The notes under the pieces are model-generated. The model was given only the letters and a program-made list of their open reading frames with translations. It made no database searches and was not told where the DNA came from. A DNA stretch of 15,381 nt from an uncultured Acetatifactor sp. (GTDB lineage: Bacteria > Bacillota > Clostridia > Lachnospirales > Lachnospiraceae): assembly GCA_910589655.1 (NCBI GenBank), contig CAJUTJ010000129.1, positions 1 to 15,381 of the forward strand, in the 5' to 3' direction. The position numbers and the translations under genes were made by a program. Positions 1 through 6,573 of the stretch are shown piece by piece; the first letter of the stretch is position 1; every line of letters starts with the position of its first letter.

Positions 1-190
1 CAATCACGTCCATAATGCCACAATCCAGTGTTTCACAAATACGGGCAAGTGTGTCCATGCTGATATGTTTCCCTTCTTTGCCCATGTTGGCAATCATATT
101 TGTGGTCAGGCCAGCGGCAAGCCTTAAATCCTCTTTCCTCATGTTGCGCTCTATCAGTGTGTGCCAGAGCGGTTTGTAGCTGATGTGCAT
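1..190 (-). CDS. XRE-family helix-turn-helix regulator, partial (C-terminus beyond left edge)
   Basis: Reading from the ATG at 188-190 leftwards gives an open frame of 63 residues with no stop before the window edge. It begins MHISYKPLWHTLIERNMRKE and continues with DLRLAAGLTTNMIANMGKEG. This is the Cro/C1-type (HTH_26-like) fold: a short first helix (PLWHTLIERNM), the turn and recognition helix (LRLAAGLTTNMIANM), then the typical HISMDTLARICETLDCGIMDV segment split over helices 4 and 5. Proteins of this kind are about 65-75 aa DNA-binding regulators common in integrative elements, so only a few residues should be missing. The start is supported by AGGGAG five bases upstream and by a promoter at 232-260. 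The target is unknown; autoregulation through the nearby CCCAT/ATGGG repeats is an inference. Confidence 0.82.
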   Translation of the reverse strand, partial: MHISYKPLWHTLIERNMRKEDLRLAAGLTTNMIANMGKEGKHISMDTLARICETLDCGIMDVI

Positions 191-210
191 TTTTCTCCCT
201 GCCTTTCTGC

Positions 211-233
211 CCCATATGGGCGTTTATACCCAT
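211..233. promoter_or_regulatory. Candidate operator: CCCAT/ATGGG palindromes over the promoter
   Basis: CCCATATGGG (211-220) is a perfect 10-bp palindrome. Its right half ATGGG (216-220) is mirrored again by CCCAT (229-233) with an 8-bp gap. The second pair touches the -10 box, which is where a small XRE repressor would act on its own gene. This is positional evidence only. Confidence 0.35.
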
Positions 234-260
234 TATATCAGGATTCTTGCTAACTCACAA
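232..260 (-). promoter_or_regulatory. Promoter of the XRE regulator gene
   Basis: On the minus strand TTGTGA (255-260) is followed after exactly 17 bases by a perfect TATAAT (232-237), placing the transcript start near 225 and leaving a leader of about 35 nt. Confidence 0.6.
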
Positions 261-345
261 ATATTTCTTGACGGTATCGCCGGTTCCGTCTGGATTGTGC
301 TTTTCCTTTCCTCTTTTGATTACCTCTAATTAGCCATGACCTGAT

Positions 346-588
346 TTATACCGCATCATCTGCAAAGTTCATTCTTAACAGTTCCTTAGCTAACTTTTCA
401 GGAGCTGTCCTATTTACTTCATGCCCGGCATTATCAATCAAACATAATCTGGCATTGGAAATATTTTTTGCCAGCGCCTTTGCTGCTTTCTTATTCGCTA
501 TATCTTTTTTCCCACAAATAATCAAAACCGGACACAATATATTACTTAAATCTTGCCTGAAAATAGCTATGGCAAATACTTTTGTCAA
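346..588 (-). pseudogene. Alpha/beta hydrolase, C-terminal fragment
   Basis: Eighty codons from a TTG match only the last third of an alpha/beta hydrolase. Visible are the strand and acid turn LCPVLIICGKKD (acid residue D29 of the fragment) and the catalytic histidine block LIDNAGHEVNRTAPEKLAKE (H56). The nucleophile elbow (G-x-S-x-G) and oxyanion region that should precede them are absent. The frame stays open upstream to a stop at 643-645 but adds nothing hydrolase-like, and no ribosome binding site precedes the TTG. I read this as a gene truncated at its 5' side, with the breakpoint around 590-640, close to the large palindrome at 724-886. A functional short protein is unlikely because the nucleophile is missing. 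The original substrate cannot be inferred. Confidence 0.7.
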
Positions 589-599
589 GATAAGGGGGC

Positions 600-912
600 T
601 GCAACGGTAAATACCAATCAGATATTTGGGGCATAGAACTAACTAAATAAAGATAGATTTTCCATAATAAAGGAAGGACTCCAAAAGCGGGCTTGTAAAG
701 AGAAGAGGGAGATTATAAGCAGAAGCGGCAAAAACCTTGAAAATCGAAGGCACTGAAAAAGTCGGTATCTGCCTAACGAATACACAATATATGTGTATTT
801 TACAAACTAACAGTTCTACATATTGTGTTCTTCTTTAGGTAATTTGGACTTTTTCAGTGCCCTCAAAATCAAAGGTTTCTGCCGCTTTCTATAAAGGCTT
901 ATGAGAAGATAA
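600..912. other. Gene-free stretch downstream of aguA
   Basis: No open frame with a ribosome binding site occurs here. The only structure is the palindrome at 724-886. A classical terminator for aguA is not visible before it, so the palindrome, reached 27 nt after the aguA stop, may also end that transcript. Confidence 0.5.
724..886. repeat. 163-bp imperfect palindrome, MITE-like
   Basis: Three separate pairs of arms share one dyad centre at 805: AGCGGCA 724-730 with TGCCGCT 880-886; GGCACTGAAAAAGTC 749-763 with GACTTTTTCAGTGCC 847-861 (15 bp perfect); and ACACAATAT 782-790 with ATATTGTGT 820-828. The segments between arms also pair with a few mismatches, for example the AAACC/GGTTT blocks and, one base off register, TGCCTAA with TTAGGTA. 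Outside the listed arms ATAAGC (715-720) and GCTTAT (897-902) may extend it. There is no coding capacity. The size and symmetry suit a miniature inverted-repeat element or a very long RNA hairpin. No clear target-site duplication is visible. Confidence 0.7.
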
Positions 913-3096
913 TCAATATATTTTCCGTCCTTTCTCGTCCCCGATACCGCTTTTGCGGTAGAAGTAGGAGTTCACTTGATCCCGCCATTCTTTGGCATTG
1001 TACAGCTGTCTGTCGAAACGTTCCCTCACCGTCTTATAAACGCTTTCGGGAACTTTGCCCTCCAGACTTTCCCACAGTGAAATCATCTCTTCCACTTCGT
1101 CCACACCCTCAAAGTGAGTGTCATAGATATGCTGTATCAAGGTTTTCCCCGACTTTAGCCGGTAGGTGTAGGGAACATGGTGGAAAAACAGAAGCAGCTC
1201 CTCCGGGCAGGTTTCCATATTGTCATACATGGATGCGTTGGGTTCATTATATTGCTGTGCATAACCCGTGCCTTGGCGGCTTCTGTCCACTCCAAGCCCA
1301 AGATGATCTGCCCGATGGTAGGTTCCCCAGCGGGAATATTCATATCCGTCCACGCTACAGCCATAATGGGTATTGGGTGTCACCATCCAGCCGATTCCCA
1401 GAGGAACGGTATATTTTTCATAAACGGCTCGGGAGTTCAGAAGGATTTTTTTCACCTTTTCCACTACCTCTTCTTCATTGGAAAGGGTTAAGCGGATCCA
1501 CTCCTCGGCAATCTCTTCCGCCGTCAGAGAAGTGCAGAACGCCAAACGCCCGAAGCCGTAGAAATTGGCAGCCGCCAAATCGTTTCCCGTCCAGTTTCGG
1601 TCATTTCCCGTATTGCAGACTGCCGCAAAGCCGGTATGTACATTTCCGAATGTCCTGCCGCCGATAATATCCGCCACCCTGTCGCAGCGCTCTTCCGTTG
1701 GAAAGTTTTCCGTTCCGCCTTGGCATTCTCCTGCCGGACGGCTTTCCGTACAATAAGTGTGGAATTCCAGCACTTCCTTAAACAGGGGAATGAGATAACA
1801 GACATCAATCTGATGCCCTGTATACTCCTGCGCTGCCTGAACCTCCAGCATTTGATTGGTTTTCTTCAGTCCGCCCAGCAAAGGAGACACCGGCTCCCTT
1901 ACCTGAAAGTCCATGGGGCCGTTTTTGATCTGAAGAATTACATTATCGTGATAATCACCGTCTTGAGCGATAAAATTGTCATATCCCGCCCTTGCGCGGT
2001 CTGTCTTGTAATCCCGCCAATCCTGCGTACAATTATACACAAAGCAACGCCAAATGATCAGCCCGCCGTAAGGTTTTACCAGATCCGCCAGCATATTGGC
2101 TCCGTCCGCCTGTGTCCTCCCGTATGTAAAGGGACCGGGGCGCCCTTCGGAATCGGCTTTTACCAGAAAACCGCCCAGATTGGGAATGTTTTTGAATATT
2201 TCCTCCATCTTCCGCTGCCACCACTGCCGCACTTCCGGATCCAAAGGATCGGCGCTGTCCGGCCCGCCCAGCTCCAAGGGCGCCGCAAAGTTCAGAGACA
2301 GATAAAGTTTGATTCCGTAATCCGCAAAAATCTCGGACATGGCGGCAAGTTCTTTAAAATATCTCTCGGTGATCAGCCATGTGGCCGCCTGCTTTACATT
2401 GACATTGTTGATCACCACACCGTTAATGCCGATGCTTGAAACGAATCTGGCATAATCCCTTGTACGTTGATCCACAAGTATTTTGTCCTGTCGGAAAAAG
2501 AAAGACTCCCCCGAATATCCCCGTTCTATGCTGCCGTCCATATTGTCCCAGTGATTGTACATTCGCAGAGGATTATCGGGATTGGAAAATAGTTCCATAT
2601 CTTTCAGCGGTCTCTCCATAGCAATCTGGCGGAGCAGCGCAAATACACCGTACATAAGACCTTTTTCATCCGCTGCCCATAATGTCAATATGCCCTTCTC
2701 TTCTTTCAGGTAAAATCCACCCTCTTTTATACCGTTTTTTACCTTTTCAATCCCTAAGGAGTCTCTTTTTTCCCCCGCTGCTTCTTCTTTCCATACTAAA
2801 TTGTTTTCAGGCTGCTGTGCTGCGGCTTTCTCCGCTGCGCCGTTTTCCGGCTCCTGCCGTGATTCCGCCCCAAATTTCCTCAGCGCCAATGTTGCTTGAC
2901 GAATATCCGATCCCATGTGAATCCCAATGCCAAGCATTCCTTCCACCCCGTTTTTCAATTCCTCCAAAGCATGTGCAACAATCCGGTTCTCCTCGGAAAA
3001 TCCTGCAACCGCCGCTTCCGTAACATATGCTCCGTTTCCGCAGTCTCTCTTTCTCCCATATTCCAGCCAAAGTTGAGTCCAGTCCCTTTTCTGCAT
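913..3096 (-). CDS. aguA: GH67 alpha-glucuronidase
   Basis: This 727-aa protein is a glycoside hydrolase family 67 alpha-glucuronidase. Such enzymes remove (4-O-methyl)glucuronic acid from the non-reducing end of aldouronic acids, the fragments left from glucuronoxylan. There is no signal peptide, so it should be cytoplasmic and act on imported oligosaccharides. Family blocks in order: RMYNHWDNMDGSIERGYSG (about 178-196); GGFLVKADSEGRPGPFTYGR (308-327) with E317; IIWRCFVYNC (347-356); a block with D379; VILQIKNGPMDFQVREPVSP (386-405) with E401; and HYGCSVDGYEYSRWGTYHRA (577-596) followed by DHLGLGVDRS. The acidic residues named lie in the conserved catalytic blocks; I do not claim their exact roles. 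Length is normal for the family. Residues about 76-118 form an A/E/Q-rich insert in the N-terminal domain. The start is supported by GGGAGG four to five bases upstream. No other xylan gene lies in the window. Confidence 0.95.
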   Translation of the reverse strand: MQKRDWTQLWLEYGRKRDCGNGAYVTEAAVAGFSEENRIVAHALEELKNGVEGMLGIGIHMGSDIRQATLALRKFGAESRQEPENGAAEKAAAQQPENNLVWKEEAAGEKRDSLGIEKVKNGIKEGGFYLKEEKGILTLWAADEKGLMYGVFALLRQIAMERPLKDMELFSNPDNPLRMYNHWDNMDGSIERGYSGESFFFRQDKILVDQRTRDYARFVSSIGINGVVINNVNVKQAATWLITERYFKELAAMSEIFADYGIKLYLSLNFAAPLELGGPDSADPLDPEVRQWWQRKMEEIFKNIPNLGGFLVKADSEGRPGPFTYGRTQADGANMLADLVKPYGGLIIWRCFVYNCTQDWRDYKTDRARAGYDNFIAQDGDYHDNVILQIKNGPMDFQVREPVSPLLGGLKKTNQMLEVQAAQEYTGHQIDVCYLIPLFKEVLEFHTYCTESRPAGECQGGTENFPTEERCDRVADIIGGRTFGNVHTGFAAVCNTGNDRNWTGNDLAAANFYGFGRLAFCTSLTAEEIAEEWIRLTLSNEEEVVEKVKKILLNSRAVYEKYTVPLGIGWMVTPNTHYGCSVDGYEYSRWGTYHRADHLGLGVDRSRQGTGYAQQYNEPNASMYDNMETCPEELLLFFHHVPYTYRLKSGKTLIQHIYDTHFEGVDEVEEMISLWESLEGKVPESVYKTVRERFDRQLYNAKEWRDQVNSYFYRKSGIGDEKGRKIY

Positions 3097-3157
3097 ATTC
3101 CCTCCCGTTCCGCAGCATCCTTCTGTCAGTATAGTCTGCCGCCGGCTTTTTATTTCG

Positions 3158-3229
3158 TAACCGTTCAGCGCAGCCGCCGCTTCTTTTTTCCGTTGAAGCA
3201 GCAGCGGCCTTGTCTTTGCTGAACGGTTA
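3158..3229. promoter_or_regulatory. 72-nt hairpin upstream of aguA
   Basis: TAACCGTTCAGC (3158-3169) and GCTGAACGGTTA (3218-3229) are a perfect 12-bp inverted repeat. Inside it, GCAGCCGCCGCTTC and GAAGCAGCAGCGGC pair at nearly every position with G-U allowed, leaving a short A-rich loop, so the stem approaches 26 bp. Neither side is followed by a T run, so it is not an ordinary terminator. It sits about 62 bp before the aguA start and could be a leader structure, operator or small mobile repeat. Confidence 0.5.
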
Positions 3230-3440
3230 TTCTAACTGTAACATTGACCGTTCTTCTTTTCTCTCTATTCCTTGCTTTCCGGTAAGCATTTTTTGCTAAA
3301 TGCTCGCCGTTCCTGTCCCATACCACTCTATCACAGCAAATCCCATTCCCTTTTCCTATCCATAGGTACAAAAAAGCTTCCCCACCGGCAAAAATAGGGC
3401 AGAATTAAACTGGCATGGTAAAAAAGTTGTATTCTGGTAC

Positions 3441-3469
3441 TTTTTGTCAATCCACTTCTTCTGTATACT
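3441..3469 (+). promoter_or_regulatory. Weak promoter candidate for the ECF S-component gene
   Basis: TATACT at 3464-3469 is a good -10 box. The -35 is poor: TTTTTG 17 bases upstream, or TTGTCA at only 14. Transcription would start near 3476, giving a leader of about 113 nt. Confidence 0.35.
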
Positions 3470-3503
3470 GCTAATAGTCCATGGAGAAGATGATAAAAAA
3501 TCT

Positions 3504-3567
3504 TTGCTCATACACATTTCGGAGAACGCAGGAACCACGTTCTTCATAAAATGAAAACAGTGAGCAA
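3504..3567 (+). promoter_or_regulatory. Folded 5' leader of the ECF gene
   Basis: TTGCTCA (3504-3510) pairs perfectly with TGAGCAA (3561-3567), and inside it AGAACG (3523-3528) pairs with CGTTCT (3538-3543). The fold ends just before the AGAAAGG binding site. It could be a regulatory leader for a vitamin transporter, but I see no signature of a known riboswitch such as the TPP-type CTGAGA. Confidence 0.35.
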
Positions 3568-3588
3568 TTTAGAAAGGTGCATATTATT

Positions 3589-4521
3589 ATGGAAAAGAAA
3601 AGAAACTTCGGATTATTGATTGCAGGTTCCATCCTGCTGATTGTCTCCATCCTTTTTGCGGTGTACACATACAACACCAGCTATCAGAAATCTGTTGCCG
3701 CAGGCAGCGCCCTCTCAGAGGTCAAAAAACAGATTTCCGACATTGAATCAGGCGCCGCCACAGGTGATTTGGAATCGTTGAACGCACAGAAAAGCTCACT
3801 CTCCGCCGAAAAGCTTACTCTGGAACGTCCCTATTCCTACAGTTTGATCCTGCTGTTTTTCTCCGTTATGCTGACTATAAAAGGAATTTACAATGCTGTG
3901 GCAGGAACAGCAACGGAAAAAGCCGACATAAAACGTATGGCACAGGCAGGTCTGCTGGCGGCTCTCTGCTATATCGGTTTCGCTTTTTTTAAGATCGACA
4001 TTCCCGTAGGCCCCGGAAAAACCGCCTTTCACTTCGGCAATGTATTTTGTGTCCTTGCCGCGCTGCTCTTAGGAGGCTATTGGGGAGGCTTGGCGGCCGC
4101 CGTGGGCATGACCATCGGAGATCTGACTACATCCTATGTCACCAGTGCCCCTAAGACTTTTCTGTTAAAACTGTGTATCGGATTGATTGTAGGCCTGATA
4201 GCCCACAAAATGTTCAAATTGAGTCAGGATCACTCCGCAAAATATGTCACAGGCGTTACCATTCTGGCCAGTGTCTGCGGCATGGCATTTAACATGGTTG
4301 CCGACCCCCTTGTGGGTTACTTCTATAAGATGTATCTCTTGGGCATACCTCAGGATATCTCTTCCGTCCTTGCCAAAATGAGTGCCGTAACCACCGCTGT
4401 AAACGCCATTGTTGCCGTAATTGCCGCATCCGCCTTCTATCTGGCGCTGCGTCCGGCATTGCGGAAATCGGGACTTTTTGTGGAGGTGTCTCCGGTCAGG
4501 AAGACCAAAGCCGATCAATAA
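3589..4521 (+). CDS. ECF transporter S component with extra N-terminal TM/coiled-coil region
   Basis: The C-terminal part (about 112-300 of 310 aa) is the substrate-binding S component of an energy-coupling factor vitamin transporter, close to the PF07155 (riboflavin-type/DUF1393) family. Telling segments are GKTAFHFGNVFCVLAALLLG (143-162), GDLTTSYVTSAPKTFLLK (177-194) and several later hydrophobic helices. S components bind the vitamin in the membrane and borrow a shared EcfA-EcfA'-EcfT module encoded elsewhere; none is here. The substrate cannot be read from sequence. The N-terminus is unusual: a TM helix (about 7-27), a charged helical stretch (about 38-78) that looks coiled-coil, and a second TM (about 82-104) before the S domain. 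I chose the ATG at 3589, preceded by AGAAAGG at 11 bases, over an in-frame GTG at 3577 that overlaps that binding site. Confidence 0.85.
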   Translation: MEKKRNFGLLIAGSILLIVSILFAVYTYNTSYQKSVAAGSALSEVKKQISDIESGAATGDLESLNAQKSSLSAEKLTLERPYSYSLILLFFSVMLTIKGIYNAVAGTATEKADIKRMAQAGLLAALCYIGFAFFKIDIPVGPGKTAFHFGNVFCVLAALLLGGYWGGLAAAVGMTIGDLTTSYVTSAPKTFLLKLCIGLIVGLIAHKMFKLSQDHSAKYVTGVTILASVCGMAFNMVADPLVGYFYKMYLLGIPQDISSVLAKMSAVTTAVNAIVAVIAASAFYLALRPALRKSGLFVEVSPVRKTKADQ

Positions 4522-4540
4522 AAAAGCAAGGTGACATAAG

Positions 4541-4588
4541 AAAAGACAGGGAATGCCGCTTCATGCGCCGCATCCCCTTGTCTTTTTT
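4541..4588. terminator. Bidirectional terminator between convergent genes
   Basis: AAAAGACAGGGAATGC (4541-4556) pairs imperfectly with GCATCCCCTTGTCTTTTT. The stem is followed by TCTTTTTT on the plus strand and by TCTTTTCTT on the minus strand. It can therefore end both the ECF transcript and the opposing hemerythrin gene transcript after that transcript has crossed the 14-bp repeats. Confidence 0.75.
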
Positions 4589-4806
4589 ACCTGCCTTTTT
4601 TAACCTTGCTTTCCTTATTTGGCTTTTATTACTCGTCTTTCCTTATTTGGCTTTTCTTACTTGCCTTTCCTTATTTGGCTTTCCTTGCTTGACCTTTATT
4701 ACTCGTCTTTCCTTATTTGGCTTTTCTTACTCGCCTTTCCTTATTTGGCTTTCCTTGCTTGGCTTTTCTTACTCGTCTTTCCTTATTTGGCTTTTCTTTA
4801 CTCGCT
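4582..4806. repeat. Array of about 16 degenerate 14-bp tandem repeats with a 70-bp higher-order period
   Basis: From 4582 the sequence divides cleanly into 14-mers of the form TTTYYTTAYTYGNC. The commonest unit, TTTCCTTATTTGGC, starts at 4610, 4638, 4666, 4708, 4736 and 4778; others are variants such as TTTTCTTACTCGCC and TTTCCTTGCTTGGC. The spacings 28, 28, 42, 28, 42 give a five-unit, 70-bp super-repeat. The first unit lies in the T run of the terminator and the last, one base longer, contains the stop codon (4798-4800) of the minus-strand gene. On that strand the array is almost entirely purine-rich (AAGGAAAG-like). Because 14 is not a multiple of 3 it is unlikely to be coding. Confidence 0.9.
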
Positions 4807-6150
4807 TCTTCTGGCAAAGAAATCATCAATCATATTCTTTATATCGTCCTCCGGCATGGTTTTTAAGAGATATCCTTCCGGTTTCAAAGCCATAACCTTC
4901 CGCACACTCTCTTTATCACCTCTGCCGGTTAAAAACATTACGGGTATATCCGCAATATCTTCGTCGGAGCGAATCATTTCCAAGGCCTGTCTTCCGTCAC
5001 AGACAGGCATCTCATAATCCAGTAAAACCAAGTCGGGACGGTTTATGGTAATCTTCTTTATGGCAGATATACTCGAGCTTGCTTCTATCATATCATAATG
5101 CGCCGCCAGCAGCTGGGTCATTTTAGTCCGCATAAAATCCGAATCGTCCACCACAAGGATTTTCTTTTTCCGTTCCACATTCTCCGCGTTTTCTTTCACC
5201 AGAAATTCGTTAATCGCCGCAATGGCATTCTGATGATTGATCTCCGTGGCGTTTTTACCCCGGATGGAATCGGCCGATGACACACAAAATGCAAAATATC
5301 CGTTACCGCCGGTAGCAAACAGCATACTACATGCAGGCTGAGATCTTTGGAAGGAATTTACCAGCTGCTCATGAGTCAGCAGACTTTCTTTCTCCAGCTC
5401 CAGCAAATCTATGGCCGAAAAGCTCTTACGAACCTTCTCCAAAAACTGACGGGAAAGATATCTGGTAACATTCAGCACCATATCGTCCACCTTCGGATAA
5501 TCCGCATTTAAGATTCCGGCTATAATTTTAAGCAGAAGCCGTTCTTCATAAACAAAAGTAATCTCATTTTTTTCCTTTTTTGCCCCGTGGTACAGAAAGC
5601 GGCAGCATACTACTTTTCCAAAATCCTCCCCGGCATACTGGCCGCTGATCATTTTGGCATCCAAATGAAACATCTCTTTGGCAATCTGAACAATTGTGGC
5701 TTCCAGCGCATCTTTTTCCTTATCATGAGGAATATTCGTCCATTTACTGGCGGTTTTCCCGACAATGGCCTGATCTTCCATCTGTGTATGAGAAACCACC
5801 CATCCGATGCATACTCCCAGAAAATGACGGATAGATTCCATAGAATATCCGGTTTCCTCTAACTCTTCTTCCAATGCCGGCAGCGTAACAAAGCGAAAAT
5901 CATCATGCAGACGCTTATGTATTTCATACTCACTGTACTGGATGGACTGCATATATGCTTCTTCATGCTCAAAATGCTCTTCTGTATGATGCTTGATATA
6001 TTTTACGCCTTCTCGGCACACCCATTCGTTTTTTTCTTCGTTTTGGCTGAGTTTGAGCAGTTTATTCACTCTTGAAAAAAGCACCTGATGTTCTTTGTCG
6101 ATAAAATCTACGCCGATTTTATAGCTGTCTTTCCATACTACCTGATTCAT
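4798..6150 (-). CDS. Bacteriohemerythrin - CheX-like - response regulator receiver fusion
   Basis: The 450-aa protein has three parts. Residues 1-137 are a bacteriohemerythrin domain with all seven di-iron ligands in family spacing: H21, H59-x3-E63, H78-x3-H82 and H121-x4-D126. Residues about 165-300 resemble the CheX/CheC-type phosphatase fold (helix KIIAGILNADYPKVDDMVLN followed by a second long helix and strands), but the E-x2-N catalytic signature reads RYLS (230-233), so phosphatase activity is doubtful. Residues about 328-450 are a receiver domain with D335/D336, phospho-acceptor D378 (LLDYEMP), T408 and K430. There is no DNA-binding output. A role linking O2, NO or iron state to a phosphorelay is inference. 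The start has AAGGGG seven bases upstream. It appears to be a single-gene unit; a partner kinase is not in the window. Confidence 0.9.
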   Translation of the reverse strand: MNQVVWKDSYKIGVDFIDKEHQVLFSRVNKLLKLSQNEEKNEWVCREGVKYIKHHTEEHFEHEEAYMQSIQYSEYEIHKRLHDDFRFVTLPALEEELEETGYSMESIRHFLGVCIGWVVSHTQMEDQAIVGKTASKWTNIPHDKEKDALEATIVQIAKEMFHLDAKMISGQYAGEDFGKVVCCRFLYHGAKKEKNEITFVYEERLLLKIIAGILNADYPKVDDMVLNVTRYLSRQFLEKVRKSFSAIDLLELEKESLLTHEQLVNSFQRSQPACSMLFATGGNGYFAFCVSSADSIRGKNATEINHQNAIAAINEFLVKENAENVERKKKILVVDDSDFMRTKMTQLLAAHYDMIEASSSISAIKKITINRPDLVLLDYEMPVCDGRQALEMIRSDEDIADIPVMFLTGRGDKESVRKVMALKPEGYLLKTMPEDDIKNMIDDFFARRSE

Positions 6151-6265
6151 TTCACTACCCCTTCCCTACGTTTTTATAGTAGATATGACATCTCGCGCCC
6201 GGCAAGCGCATAAGAATCGTACATGCATAACGCATCAAACGCGCAGCGGATGTATTCTTTCACAT

Positions 6266-6295
6266 ATTATATCATAAGTTCCGCTCTTTTGACCA
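6266..6295 (-). promoter_or_regulatory. Promoter of the hemerythrin-receiver gene
   Basis: On the minus strand TGGTCA (6290-6295) and a perfect TATAAT (6266-6271) are 18 bases apart. An A-rich tract immediately upstream (complement of the T-rich run 6301-6324) could act as an UP element. The leader would be about 110 nt. Confidence 0.6.
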
Positions 6296-6329
6296 TCCAT
6301 ATTTTTTTTCTTTTTCTTTATTCCTTGGT

Positions 6330-6529
6330 TACGTCCCCCCGCCGCCGCAAGGTGTTTTCACGCTGTACTGCGCGACAAGCCCGAGACAGCCGTGCGCGGA
6401 ACCGCAATAAGCTGCAAGCCCGCTTTGAAGGCTGTCTCCCATTAGAATTGAGCAGCGAAGGCTTTTCCTACACGTCATGCGCGTCGTGCGCCGCATAGCG
6501 GCATATTTCCTCTGCGCGGGAATGTGCAT
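6330..6529. other. GC-rich, hairpin-rich segment without a credible gene
   Basis: About 200 bp distinctly richer in G and C than the AT-rich promoter DNA beside it. GAGACAGCC (6383-6391) pairs perfectly with GGCTGTCTC (6430-6438), enclosing GCGGAACCGC. GCCGCATAGCGGC (6490-6502) is a hairpin, and GCATATTTCC (6501-6510) pairs with GGGAATGTGC (6518-6527) using two wobbles. A 74-codon minus-strand frame (6329-6553) covers it but starts inside the terminator stem. It may be a structured RNA or an interspersed repeat. Confidence 0.45.
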
Positions 6530-6573
6530 CAAAAGAGCTTTGGGACAAAGCATTCACATTTGTCCCAAAGCTC
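6530..6573 (-). terminator. Strong terminator for the DUF4097 operon transcript
   Basis: GAGCTTTGGGACAAA (6535-6549) and its exact complement (6559-6573) form a perfect 15-bp stem with a 9-nt loop. On the minus strand it is followed directly by TTTTG. It lies at the end of the hairpin array that follows the DUF4097 gene. Confidence 0.75.

Larger units (their letters stand above)
3097..3588. other. Divergent intergenic region between aguA and the ECF gene
   Basis: About 490 bp without a credible gene. It contains the hairpin at 3158-3229, a smaller stem AGCATTT/AAATGCT (3285-3291 and 3298-3304), a plus-strand promoter candidate near 3464 and a folded leader before the ECF gene. I could not find a convincing minus-strand promoter for aguA. 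The short frames across it lack binding sites and family signal. Confidence 0.5.

Noticed and set aside
33..233. 66-codon minus-strand frame at the left edge
   Set aside because: It is the wrong frame over the XRE gene; the neighbouring frame gives a clear helix-turn-helix protein.
1636..2439. 267-codon plus-strand frame inside aguA
   Set aside because: It is antisense to well-conserved GH67 blocks, has no binding site and no recognisable domain.
3165..3371. 68-codon minus-strand frame upstream of aguA
   Set aside because: It crosses both hairpins, has arginine-rich chance composition and no binding site.
3476..3588. TPP, FMN or other known vitamin riboswitch before the ECF gene
   Set aside because: None of the sequence signatures I know for these classes is present; the leader is short and only a simple nested stem is visible.
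4563..5017. Plus-strand hydrophobic frames rich in F, L and W across the 14-bp repeats
   Set aside because: The apparent membrane protein is simply the translation of T-rich 14-mers in rotating frames. There is no binding site, and it runs antisense into the receiver domain.
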